Shown here: in pieces, positions 1-7,508 of the stretch
Position numbering within the stretch: position 1 is the stretch's first letter
How the letters are laid out: the number at the start of each line of letters is the position of its first letter
DNA from: an uncultured Paraprevotella sp.
Lineage (GTDB): Bacteria; Bacteroidota; Bacteroidia; Bacteroidales; Bacteroidaceae
NCBI GenBank assembly: GCA_900546665.1
Contig: URDY01000045.1
Location: 1 to 11,122 of the forward strand
Direction: 5' to 3'
DNA length: 11,122 nt
The notes under the pieces: model-generated
Databases searched by the model: none
The model's input: the letters and a program-made list of their open reading frames with translations, nothing else
Told to the model about the DNA's origin: nothing
Translations under genes and position numbers: made by a program

Positions 1-107
1 GGGAACGGACGGCCGTCCTTTGTGATAGGCGTCGGCATATGATAGTAATATACATAACAAAGTGCCGTCGAATCGTCAATTATAATACTTATAGGTGTTT
101 TTTTCAT
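1..107 (-). CDS. N-terminal fragment of unidentified protein (runs off window)
   Basis: An ATG at 107-105 on the minus strand opens a frame that runs off the left edge without a stop, giving 35 complete codons. The protein starts MKKTPISIIIDD and reaches a KDGRPF segment. An AGG/AAGGG run lies about 6-10 bases before the ATG, a Shine-Dalgarno arrangement that the Bacteroidales genes to the right do not have. It begins only 9 bases after the stop of the DUF4838 fragment, so the two were probably co-transcribed. The start, with its isoleucine-rich strand followed by DD, faintly recalls polysaccharide-deacetylase-like proteins found beside DUF4838 genes in Clostridia. That is memory of a general pattern and too little sequence is present to name it. 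Confidence 0.5.
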   Translation of the reverse strand, partial: MKKTPISIIIDDSTALCYVYYYHMPTPITKDGRPF

Positions 108-116
108 AATTTTCCC

Positions 117-758
117 TTATTTCATTATATAATAAAGTCTGTAATTCTCGCCCTTTTCACGGCAAAACGGATATTTTCGCAGCCGTTCAAATGATATTTC
201 AAGATTAACACGCTCTTGAATTTCCGATATGCCGTGTTTTTTCACATCTCTGTACAGTTCATCAATAAGGTCATTTCTGCCTTCTGTGCCGAGTGGCATC
301 CAACAAATTTTAAGAAAACGTACCGACAGATATTCACGTTCTATTCTTTCCTTTATTTCTGCTGTTTCAGCCGCATTTGATGCCTTTTTGAAAAGCTCGT
401 CTGCTTTATTTATGAGAGCCTCGGAAATAAAATCCGTATCTGGCTTATAATAAAGGCTAAGCCCCTTCCCTTTTACTTCAGAGCACAAAAGCTCAATATA
501 CTGCCTTATATAATCGGCAGACCTTCCGTATACTCCGTCGGTAAACTCCATTATAAGCTCCTTAACATCCAAATCGGTATTCCACATAAGCCTTGCACAT
601 AAATATGCCTCCAGCTCTGCAAGACCTGTTGCGGCACCGTATGAAAAATTGCCCTGCTCTAAAATTCCCGAAACACCGCATTCCTTATAGTACCGCAAAT
701 TATCCGCAAGTATGTAATAATTTGGAAACGGCAAAATGTAATAAGAAAAATGCGATAT
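117..758 (-). CDS. C-terminal fragment of a DUF4838 domain protein, 5' truncated
   Basis: The open frame runs from the window's joint near 758 down to a TAA at 119-117. The conserved part reads FSYYILPFPNYYILADNL, then GVSGILEQGN and an AELEAYL..RLMWN segment, the closing blocks of DUF4838 proteins, which are usually much longer and often linked to glycan metabolism. About 205 residues remain and the several hundred upstream residues are missing. A TTG at 734-732 could be taken as a start, but homology continues upstream of it through FSYYIL to ~749, so it is not the real start. The frame then hits a stop at 761-759. Isoleucine codons are 9 ATA, 6 ATT and no ATC, and AGG is common for arginine, unlike the genes from 798 onward. 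The source is probably a Clostridia-type bacterium. No activity can be assigned from this fragment. Confidence 0.7.
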   Translation of the reverse strand: MSHFSYYILPFPNYYILADNLRYYKECGVSGILEQGNFSYGAATGLAELEAYLCARLMWNTDLDVKELIMEFTDGVYGRSADYIRQYIELLCSEVKGKGLSLYYKPDTDFISEALINKADELFKKASNAAETAEIKERIEREYLSVRFLKICWMPLGTEGRNDLIDELYRDVKKHGISEIQERVNLEISFERLRKYPFCREKGENYRLYYIMK

Positions 759-761
759 TTA
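745..761. other. Joint between two unlike DNA segments (probable assembly chimera)
   Basis: To the left, the DUF4838 frame keeps family-like sequence up to about 749 and stops abruptly, with a TAA in frame at 761-759. To the right, a Bacteroidetes promoter box begins at 762. The expected -33 TTTG element, about 19-21 bases before the box, is absent; the bases there belong to the DUF4838 codons. Both the gene and the promoter therefore look cut at the same place. Codon use and ribosome-binding-site style also change here. A chimeric contig is the simplest reading; a real deletion or recombination is possible. Confidence 0.55.
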
Positions 762-769
762 TAAATTTG
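762..769 (+). promoter_or_regulatory. Bacteroidetes -7 promoter box for the 798 gene
   Basis: TAAATTTG matches the Bacteroidetes primary-sigma consensus TAnnTTTG exactly. Transcription would begin near 776, leaving an A/T-rich leader of roughly 22 bases before the ATG at 798, which is normal for this phylum. No TTTG -33 element is found at the right distance, perhaps because the joint at ~745-761 removed it. Confidence 0.5.
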
Positions 770-797
770 CATAATAACATTTTAAAATAACAATAAT

Positions 798-1934
798 ATG
801 CTAAACTTTACTACTAAGATTAAGACATTATGTCTTTGTGCTATTTCGCTGTTGTTTAGTTCAGCTGTACTTGCTGACACATATCCGACTTCTGACGAAT
901 TGATCGGACGTTATCATTTCTCAGGAAAATGTTCAGTTGAAGCACCAAGTATTCCTGCCGTAAATGACTATGATGTAATTATCCTGCCAGCAGAAGGAGA
1001 GAATAATCTCTACGTTTGTGGCTTGTTCGGATTTGGTGGAGGAATGTTAACTACTTATAATCCAGAAGATGGAACCTTGACATGTAATACGGATGGTTAC
1101 CTGTGTTCAAACGTTGATATGTACTCAACTTATACCGGATATTGGTTCATGTATTCATGTACAGAATCCCCATGTATCATGGAAGTGAAGAATGACAATG
1201 GCATTATCTTAACTGCTACTACAGGCTTAACGGGAATGGATTTGCTTGCCATGCAAAATATCACTTATGAGGCAGGTTTTGCACTGACAAAAAAATCTGT
1301 CAATTTCCCAATAGAAGAGTTGGCGGGTTCTTATGACTTCAAGTCTACATCAGGTGCAATAATCAATTTTATAGAAGATGCTAAGTCTGATTTTACGATT
1401 GATATTACCGCTATAGGTGAAGATAAAGTAAACATTCAAGGCCTGTTTGGTTTTGATGACGCTATTGAAGCCACTTATATGAAAGAATCCGGAATTATTC
1501 TTCTTCCTCATAATTACACTTTTTCTAATGAAATGATAATGGGGGATGATGAAAAAAATGGCTTGGTTAATTATGAACAATATCCCTATTTCCTCGTTAA
1601 CGATGGGGCGCTTGAAACTCCAAGCAGTTTTGTTCTAAATAATGGAATTGATGAGGTTTTGGAAATGCCTATACAGTTTTCATTTACTGGTGGAACTGCA
1701 GTAAATACAAATTCTGATGCTGTCAAATCAATTAGTTCAAATGATGTAAATATCTCTGTATGTAATGGTACAATAAATGTAGCAGTTCCTGAAAAAGAAA
1801 ATATTACAGTCTATTCAGTCCAGGGAACCAAAGTCGGTTCTATCAATGGTCAGAATGCTTCATTCAGCAATCTTACTCCTGGATTATACATTGTTAGTGC
1901 CGGTAAAACCAATGTAAAGGTAAACGTTCGCTAA
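798..1934 (+). CDS. Secreted two-repeat protein with T9SS-like C-terminal tail, function unknown
   Basis: This 378-residue protein starts with a Sec signal peptide: basic residues to ~9, a hydrophobic core at 11-24, and probable cleavage after VLA at residue 26. Two copies of one domain follow. Copy 1 (about 34-165) has ELIGRYHFSG and then LYVCGLFGFGGGMLTTY. Copy 2 (about 174-298) has ELAGSYDFKS and then VNIQGLFGFDDAIEATY. Residues ~318-378 form a beta-rich tail with ITVYSVQGTKVGS and LTPGLYIVSAGKTNVKVNVR, the pattern of type-A type IX secretion or Por-type C-terminal domains. Such tails also occur in gut Bacteroidales in which the secretion route is unclear. The ATG at 798 is supported by the signal peptide and the promoter box 29 bases upstream. 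It lies 86 bases before the susC-like gene with a hairpin between, so co-transcription is possible but not shown. No catalytic motif is visible, and a surface binding or structural role is only a guess. I do not recognise the repeat as a named family. Confidence 0.85.
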   Translation: MLNFTTKIKTLCLCAISLLFSSAVLADTYPTSDELIGRYHFSGKCSVEAPSIPAVNDYDVIILPAEGENNLYVCGLFGFGGGMLTTYNPEDGTLTCNTDGYLCSNVDMYSTYTGYWFMYSCTESPCIMEVKNDNGIILTATTGLTGMDLLAMQNITYEAGFALTKKSVNFPIEELAGSYDFKSTSGAIINFIEDAKSDFTIDITAIGEDKVNIQGLFGFDDAIEATYMKESGIILLPHNYTFSNEMIMGDDEKNGLVNYEQYPYFLVNDGALETPSSFVLNNGIDEVLEMPIQFSFTGGTAVNTNSDAVKSISSNDVNISVCNGTINVAVPEKENITVYSVQGTKVGSINGQNASFSNLTPGLYIVSAGKTNVKVNVR

Positions 1935-1953
1935 CTTATTTTTAAGTCCATAA

Positions 1954-1991
1954 GAAGAGAAACAGCGGCCTTTGACACCCTGTTTCTCTTC
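1954..1991 (+). terminator. Perfect 12-bp hairpin: terminator or attenuator before susC-like gene
   Basis: GAAGAGAAACAG at 1954-1965 pairs without mismatch with CTGTTTCTCTTC at 1980-1991 around a 14-base loop. The downstream side is A/T-rich (ATTATTATT) but lacks a solid T run. The hairpin follows the stop of the 378-residue gene by 19 bases and ends 29 bases before the SusC ATG, leaving no room for a complete promoter after it. It could be a leaky terminator, an attenuator or an mRNA processing/stability element. A near-consensus -7 box (TATTTTTA, 1937-1944) would place a transcript start right at the hairpin, but no -33 TTTG accompanies it. Confidence 0.6.
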
Positions 1992-2020
1992 ATTATTATT
2001 AAAGGTACAAAACTTTCATA

Positions 2021-5000
2021 ATGAGAAGAAACCACCAATTTAAGACTTCCACATTCAGAACGTCCTTCCAATCGGTATTGCCTTACGTATTGCCATTTAT
2101 GTTCTGTACGCTATCCTCTCAAGCAACTTTTGCCAATCGTTTTACTTCCATTCGAAACGGTTCGTTTCTCCAAACTCAGAATAACACCAGAAGAGTGACT
2201 GTCAAAGGTACCGTTTACGATAAGGAGACTAATGAGACCATGATTGGAGTGTCTATTCGAGTCGCAGGAACGGATATCACGACAATAACAGATATGGATG
2301 GCAATTTTGTTTTATCCTTACCCGAAGGTAACTATAAGCTGACGCTGACTTATATTGGATATGACAAAGTAGAATGTGAGTTCGATACCAATAAACCCGA
2401 TAAACTCAAACGTATTGAAATGTCGACTGGTACCACTAAAATACAAGAAGTTGTAGTTACAGGTATCTATCAACGAAAAAAAGAAAGCTTCACCGGTTCT
2501 GCTGCCACTTTTGAAGGTGTAGAACTTAAGAAGGTGGGTGCACAAAACATTTTGCAAAGTTTGAAGACCTTGGATCCTTCATTCAAGATAGCTGATAATA
2601 TTCAGTTTGGATCTGATCCTAACAGAATGCCTGATATTGAAATTCGTGGTAAGAGTAGTGTGATGGGGCTTAAAGAGCAATATGGAACAGATCCTAATCA
2701 GCCTCTTTTTATCCTTGATGGCTTTGAAACAGATTTGGAGACAGTTACCGATCTTAACATGAATCGTGTAGCCTCCGTGACCATTTTGAAAGATGCGGCC
2801 TCAACTGCCATTTACGGTTCAAAAGCAGCTAATGGTGTTGTGGTGATAGAAACCATTAAACCGGAAAAAGGACGCCTGCGGTTAAGTTACAAAGGTGACT
2901 TCAGCGTCACAGCCGCTGATTTAACTGATTACAATCTGATGAACGCCAGCGAAAAGCTCCAATTTGAAGAACTGGCAGGTGTTTATACTGATTTGACGAA
3001 TAATCCTCTCAACCAGTTGCGTTTGGACAATCTTAAAAATGAAAGAGAGAAAGAAATTGCACGAGGAGTAGATACCTATTGGCTCAGCGTTCCTTTACGT
3101 ACGGGATTTACACAGAAACACAATGTCTATGCAGAAGGTGGTGAAGAAAACATACGCTACGGTCTCGGATTAAGTTATGGCAACACCAAAGGAGTCATGA
3201 AAGGCTCAGACAGACAGACATTGGCCGGTAATCTTGATCTTATATACAGAACAGGAAAGTTCCAGTTCAGTAACAAGTTAACAATAAATTATCTTGATAC
3301 GTCAGACCCTACTGTACCGTTCTCAGACTATGCCCTGGCCTGTCCGTATTACAGAAGTCATAACGCTAACGGAAGCATAGACAAATATTTATATGTGCCG
3401 GAAAACGACACGGAGTCACCGGTTGCCAACCCTTTGTGGAACGCCCATCTCAACAACTATGATGTCAGTGACAACTTTGGTTTTACAAACAATTTCATTG
3501 CAGAATGGTTTGCTACCCGCGATCTGCGTGTACGGGCTAAATTGGGTTTGACAAATGAGGTCGGCACCTCTGACACAAGACTTTCCCCGCAGCATACAGA
3601 CTTCGACAGCATGTCTGACACAGAAAAAGGTTCTTTCTCACATTCAGAAACCAAGAATTTTCAATACGAAGGTGATTTGTCTGTTACATTTGGTAAACTT
3701 ATTAACGACAGTCACATGGTCAACCTGGTAGGTGGATTTAATTTTTCCAATACACAAATAGAATCAAACGGCTATAAGGCCGCCGGATTCACAGAAGATC
3801 AGTTTGGTGCGCCGTCATTTGCCAACAGATATCCGGATGGTAGCAAACCTACGTATAACGAAAGTACAACACGCGCCGTCAGTTTTTATTTAAATGGAGG
3901 CTATTCCTATCAGGACCGCTATCTGCTCGATTTGAACTATCGTCTTGACGGTGCTTCAATGTTCGGAACCAACAACCGTTTCCGTAATACATGGTCTGTG
4001 GGTATCGGCTGGAATATGCATAAAGAGAAGTTCATGCAGAACACTGATTTATTCCAGCTTCTGAAACTCCGTGCTTCTGTCGGAAATCCCGGAAACCAGA
4101 ATTTCTCAGCCTATCAGGCTTTCACAACATATGAATTCAATTCGCTGATGACTAACGTATTCGGAGCCGGCATGCTGATTTCATCATTAGGAAATCCTGA
4201 TTTGATGTGGCAGAATACGCTTAACTATACAGTTGGTACAGACATAACTATGTTTAAAAATCGTCTCAATATTAATGTGGATGTTTTCCGCAAAATCACA
4301 GATCCTCTGCTGGCTGTTATCACAACCCCGGGTTCTACCGGTATAAAAAGCGTATCCATGAATGCCGGACAGCAAACAACAGATGGTGTGGAAGCGACTT
4401 TACGTATCTCTCCCATTTATGATACCAAACATGGCATCAACTGGACTATCAGTATCAACGCCCGCACCTACAACTCATGGTATAACAATATAGGTAATTC
4501 TTTCAGTGCGCTCAACAAAGAAGGCCAGACTGCAGCTACCGGAACAACCCGTTATTATGACGGAGGAAGTCCTACCGCCATTTGGGCCGTACGTTCAGCC
4601 GGTATTGATCCGGCTACGGGAAAAGAACTGTTTATCAAGAAAGATGGAACATATTCTTTTGATTATGATGTTAACGATGAAGTCGTAGTAGGAAATACAC
4701 AACCCAAAATCGAAGGTGTCATCGGAACGACATTCTATTACAAAGGATTTTCACTGGGATGTTACTTCCGCTATCAGCTCGGAGGACAGATTTTCAACTC
4801 TGACCTTTATAATAAGGTAGAGAATATCGATCTTGCTGATGTAATGTACAATCAAGACAGACGCGCTTTATATGACCGGTGGTCCAAACCCGGACAGGTC
4901 GCACAGTTCAAAGGTATTTCACTGGTACAAAAAACCGATAAATCCTCCCGTTTTGTCATGGATGAAAATACATTCTCCGGCGAATCATTCAATGTCGGCT

Positions 5001-5161
5001 ACGAGTTCCATCAGGATTTTATTAAAAAAATCGGACTTTCCTCACTGACCTTGCAGGCTAACATGAACGATATGTTCCGCATCTCTACGGTGAAAGCCGA
5101 AAGAGGAATTGACTATCCGTTCGCACGAACAGTGTCTTTCTCAGTTTCAGCAACATTCTAA
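2021..5161 (+). CDS. SusC/RagA-family TonB-linked outer membrane transporter
   Basis: This 1046-residue outer membrane barrel imports ligands captured by its SusD partner, powered by TonB. A long signal peptide has a basic n-region and a hydrophobic stretch at ~19-33, with probable cleavage after ATFA at residue 38. Next come a carboxypeptidase-D-regulatory-like domain (about 59-135, VKGTVYDKETNETMIGVSI to the YIGYDKVE strand), a TonB-box-like IQEVVVTG at 141-148, and the plug (about 155-280) with FILDGFE at 230-236 and ILKDAASTAIYGSKAANGVV at 255-274, the SusC signature. The remainder is barrel, ending in an aromatic-terminated strand, TVSFSVSATF. Length is normal and the frame is intact. 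There is no N-terminal STN domain, so it should not signal through an anti-sigma factor, matching the absence of such regulators here. It is the first gene of the tight cluster, 11 bases before the SusD gene. The substrate cannot be read directly; peptide is favoured from the accessory genes. Confidence 0.95.
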   Translation: MRRNHQFKTSTFRTSFQSVLPYVLPFMFCTLSSQATFANRFTSIRNGSFLQTQNNTRRVTVKGTVYDKETNETMIGVSIRVAGTDITTITDMDGNFVLSLPEGNYKLTLTYIGYDKVECEFDTNKPDKLKRIEMSTGTTKIQEVVVTGIYQRKKESFTGSAATFEGVELKKVGAQNILQSLKTLDPSFKIADNIQFGSDPNRMPDIEIRGKSSVMGLKEQYGTDPNQPLFILDGFETDLETVTDLNMNRVASVTILKDAASTAIYGSKAANGVVVIETIKPEKGRLRLSYKGDFSVTAADLTDYNLMNASEKLQFEELAGVYTDLTNNPLNQLRLDNLKNEREKEIARGVDTYWLSVPLRTGFTQKHNVYAEGGEENIRYGLGLSYGNTKGVMKGSDRQTLAGNLDLIYRTGKFQFSNKLTINYLDTSDPTVPFSDYALACPYYRSHNANGSIDKYLYVPENDTESPVANPLWNAHLNNYDVSDNFGFTNNFIAEWFATRDLRVRAKLGLTNEVGTSDTRLSPQHTDFDSMSDTEKGSFSHSETKNFQYEGDLSVTFGKLINDSHMVNLVGGFNFSNTQIESNGYKAAGFTEDQFGAPSFANRYPDGSKPTYNESTTRAVSFYLNGGYSYQDRYLLDLNYRLDGASMFGTNNRFRNTWSVGIGWNMHKEKFMQNTDLFQLLKLRASVGNPGNQNFSAYQAFTTYEFNSLMTNVFGAGMLISSLGNPDLMWQNTLNYTVGTDITMFKNRLNINVDVFRKITDPLLAVITTPGSTGIKSVSMNAGQQTTDGVEATLRISPIYDTKHGINWTISINARTYNSWYNNIGNSFSALNKEGQTAATGTTRYYDGGSPTAIWAVRSAGIDPATGKELFIKKDGTYSFDYDVNDEVVVGNTQPKIEGVIGTTFYYKGFSLGCYFRYQLGGQIFNSDLYNKVENIDLADVMYNQDRRALYDRWSKPGQVAQFKGISLVQKTDKSSRFVMDENTFSGESFNVGYEFHQDFIKKIGLSSLTLQANMNDMFRISTVKAERGIDYPFARTVSFSVSATF

Positions 5162-5172
5162 TCTTCATTCAC

Positions 5173-6669
5173 ATGAAACAGATTAAATTTATTATACTTT
5201 GCACTACTATCATGTTTGGTTTCACTGCTTGTAGCAAATGGCTGGACGTTAAACCTTACGATCAGGTGGCGGAAGATGACCTTTACAGTACGGAAGAGGG
5301 ATTCAAGAAAGTGCTCAACGGTGTCTATATTGATTTAAATACAGACGAACTATATGGTCAGACTTTGACTGTGGAAATGGTCGAGATTATGGCCCACTCT
5401 TATCTTGTGGACGATGACATTCTGACCTGGGGTAATTATATAGATCTTGACAACCGTAATTTTACGAGCGAATATTGGCGTAACCGTTTGGACAATACAT
5501 GGAACAAAGCATACGCCTTGATACGCAACTGCAATACCCTTCTTGAAAAAATGGATCAGAAGAAATCTCTGTTCACCGGAAACAACTATAACATCATCAA
5601 AGGAGAAGCTTTGGGATTACGAGCTCTGTTACACTTTGACATGTTCAGACTTTTTGGTCCGGTATACAAGCTAAATCCTACAAAAGAAAGTATCCCTTAT
5701 TGTACAACGACATCACTACAGGTTCAGGAACTACTTCCGGGTAATGAAGTCATGCGTCATGTTATTGAAGACCTTGAAGCCGCTTCTGAATGTCTTAAGG
5801 ACGACCCTATCATTACATCAAGCGACCATCTGGTCAACCACAGTACTACCGGAGACAATTTCCTTGAATACCGTACGCTCAGATTGAACTACTATGCCAT
5901 ACAGGCCCTGCTCGCGCGTGCCTATTTCTACATCTCTTCTTATTCTGACGGAAACCAGGCCGAATACAAAAGATTAGCCCAGCACTATGCTGAAAGTGTC
6001 ATTAACGTGGCCTCAGAACATTTTCCGTTTGTTGATAAAGCCAATATTCTGGGCTCACCTGAAAACGTAGACCGCATCTTCGCTTCCGAGCTGATTTTCG
6101 CATTGTCGAATACCAATCGCAATCTGATGTTTAAAAACAACAATGATCCTGACCACCGTCCGCAGCCTGTGCTGACAATGGATCCTGTTCTCCTCGAAGC
6201 ACCCTATTTCGGAGGTGGCGAAACAACCGGCGGTTCAACGGATGACTACCGCTACATCGCCAACTGGAAGAAAAGCGGTAACTCATACTATTTCTATAAA
6301 TATGCAGATCTCAATGATGTCAGTCTCATACAAAATACCATGGTACCCATGATACGCCTGGGAGAGATGTATATCATTATTGCCGATCTTTATGACGATT
6401 ACAGCGAACGCCCCATCATGGGACAATGGGCAAACAAACTCAGAGAACACCGCGGTGTGGAGAAAATGGACGAGTCCACCTATGCTTCACGTTATCTGGT
6501 CTATGAAGCTGTGAGAGAATTGTATGGTGAAGGACAACTGTTTTTTTTCTATAAAAGAAACTATTCATCCATTCTGACTGTGTATGAATCACCAAGTCAG
6601 TTTACAACGCCATCTGAGAAATTCTACGTAGTACCATTACCCGATACTGAAACCGAAAACAGACAATAA
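5173..6669 (+). CDS. SusD/RagB-family surface lipoprotein
   Basis: This 498-residue lipoprotein is expected to form the lid over the SusC barrel and bind ligand at the cell surface. The signal peptide ends in a lipobox FTAC with the lipidated cysteine at residue 20, followed by SKWLDVKP, a classic SusD start. The N-terminal SusD-like part includes YSTEEGFKKVLNGVY and the helix GEALGLRALLHFDMFRLFGP near 145-164, the strongest family signature. The C-terminal RagB/SusD part includes MVPMIRLGEMYIIIADLY, AVRELYGEGQLFFFYKR and the end piece FYVVPLPDTE. Tetratricopeptide-like helices such as ALLARAYFYISSY are visible. It starts 11 bases after the transporter gene and ends 5 bases before the DUF4843 gene. 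The frame is complete. The ligand is unknown. Confidence 0.95.
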   Translation: MKQIKFIILCTTIMFGFTACSKWLDVKPYDQVAEDDLYSTEEGFKKVLNGVYIDLNTDELYGQTLTVEMVEIMAHSYLVDDDILTWGNYIDLDNRNFTSEYWRNRLDNTWNKAYALIRNCNTLLEKMDQKKSLFTGNNYNIIKGEALGLRALLHFDMFRLFGPVYKLNPTKESIPYCTTTSLQVQELLPGNEVMRHVIEDLEAASECLKDDPIITSSDHLVNHSTTGDNFLEYRTLRLNYYAIQALLARAYFYISSYSDGNQAEYKRLAQHYAESVINVASEHFPFVDKANILGSPENVDRIFASELIFALSNTNRNLMFKNNNDPDHRPQPVLTMDPVLLEAPYFGGGETTGGSTDDYRYIANWKKSGNSYYFYKYADLNDVSLIQNTMVPMIRLGEMYIIIADLYDDYSERPIMGQWANKLREHRGVEKMDESTYASRYLVYEAVRELYGEGQLFFFYKRNYSSILTVYESPSQFTTPSEKFYVVPLPDTETENRQ

Positions 6670-6674
6670 CAACA

Positions 6675-7493
6675 ATGAAACATCACATTATAAAAAAACT
6701 TGCAGGACTTTTCACCGTATGTGCCATTTTAAGCGCATGCGACGAAAAAACTCCGGAAACTTATCATGCTCCCGACGGAATATACTTCAACAACCTTTCG
6801 TCAAGCCAGGTCCTGACAGATACAACAACTCTATCATTCGTCTATCAGCCGGACGGGACAGAATATCTTGACATCCCGGTCAAAATACAGACCATAGGGT
6901 TTCAATCTGACGAAGATCGTCCTATCAACATTAAAGCCTACTCAGACAATGCAGTTGAAGGTGTTGACTATTCACTAATTACGCCGCCTATAATCCCGGC
7001 AAACACATCTTCCATAGATTATACCGTACGGCTTATAAAAACAGACGCCTTACTCACCGAAATCAAATCAGTGACGCTTGAGTTGGGAAGTAATGATTAT
7101 TTCAGCACATTTCTGCCAGACGTGTCTACTGGTGATAACAATCATCCCATTGCAAGTCGGTTCACATACCGTATAGATTTTTCCAATTTCTATTCAACAC
7201 CACCGGCCGGTTGGTTGGAGGAATACGTAGGTGTCTTTTCCGAACGTAAGCTGCGACTTATCTGGAAGCTTTTCGACAGCATCATACCCCGCGAAAAATT
7301 CAATGAAAAGGGAGCCATACCATTCAACCAGTGGGTCTACATGAAAAATGAGCTGGACATCTACATGACAGAACAACTCTATATTATGTTAGGGCTTATT
7401 TCTGGAGAAGTCGACCCTGATGCCTTGGTAGATCCAGATGCACAAGGCGACGACAGAGAATTACTTGATTTTACTCCTATTACATCAGAATAA
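6675..7493 (+). CDS. DUF4843 domain lipoprotein
   Basis: This 272-residue lipoprotein has a lipobox LSAC, with the lipidated cysteine at residue 22. The following DEKTPE is acidic, as in Bacteroidetes lipoprotein export signals, so surface display is likely. HAPDGIYFNN starts the domain. The region to about 170 is a beta-rich DUF4843 fold, including YLDIPVKIQTIG, AVEGVDYSLI and IDYTVRLIKTDAL; the family is regularly encoded just after SusD genes. The C-terminal part (about 175-270) has the W..EYVGVFSERKLRLI segment and a short acidic duplication, VDPDALVDPDA, near 246-256. It sits 5 bases after the SusD gene. Family knowledge suggests an accessory subunit of the SusCD complex; I see no catalytic residues. 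Confidence 0.88.
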   Translation: MKHHIIKKLAGLFTVCAILSACDEKTPETYHAPDGIYFNNLSSSQVLTDTTTLSFVYQPDGTEYLDIPVKIQTIGFQSDEDRPINIKAYSDNAVEGVDYSLITPPIIPANTSSIDYTVRLIKTDALLTEIKSVTLELGSNDYFSTFLPDVSTGDNNHPIASRFTYRIDFSNFYSTPPAGWLEEYVGVFSERKLRLIWKLFDSIIPREKFNEKGAIPFNQWVYMKNELDIYMTEQLYIMLGLISGEVDPDALVDPDAQGDDRELLDFTPITSE

Positions 7494-7508
7494 TAACAAA
7501 GAATTTAT

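Noticed and set aside
229..450. Plus-strand frame opposite the DUF4838 fragment, and similar opposite-strand frames inside the SusC, PKD and TlpA genes
   Set aside because: Each is fully covered by a well-supported gene on the other strand or in another frame and has low-complexity, non-protein-like composition.
732..734. TTG as the true start of the DUF4838 protein
   Set aside because: Family-like residues FSYYIL continue upstream in the same frame, so the gene is truncated rather than started here.
2021..2200. STN signalling domain at the SusC N-terminus
   Set aside because: The mature protein goes straight into the carboxypeptidase-regulatory-like domain, with no STN-type sequence before it.
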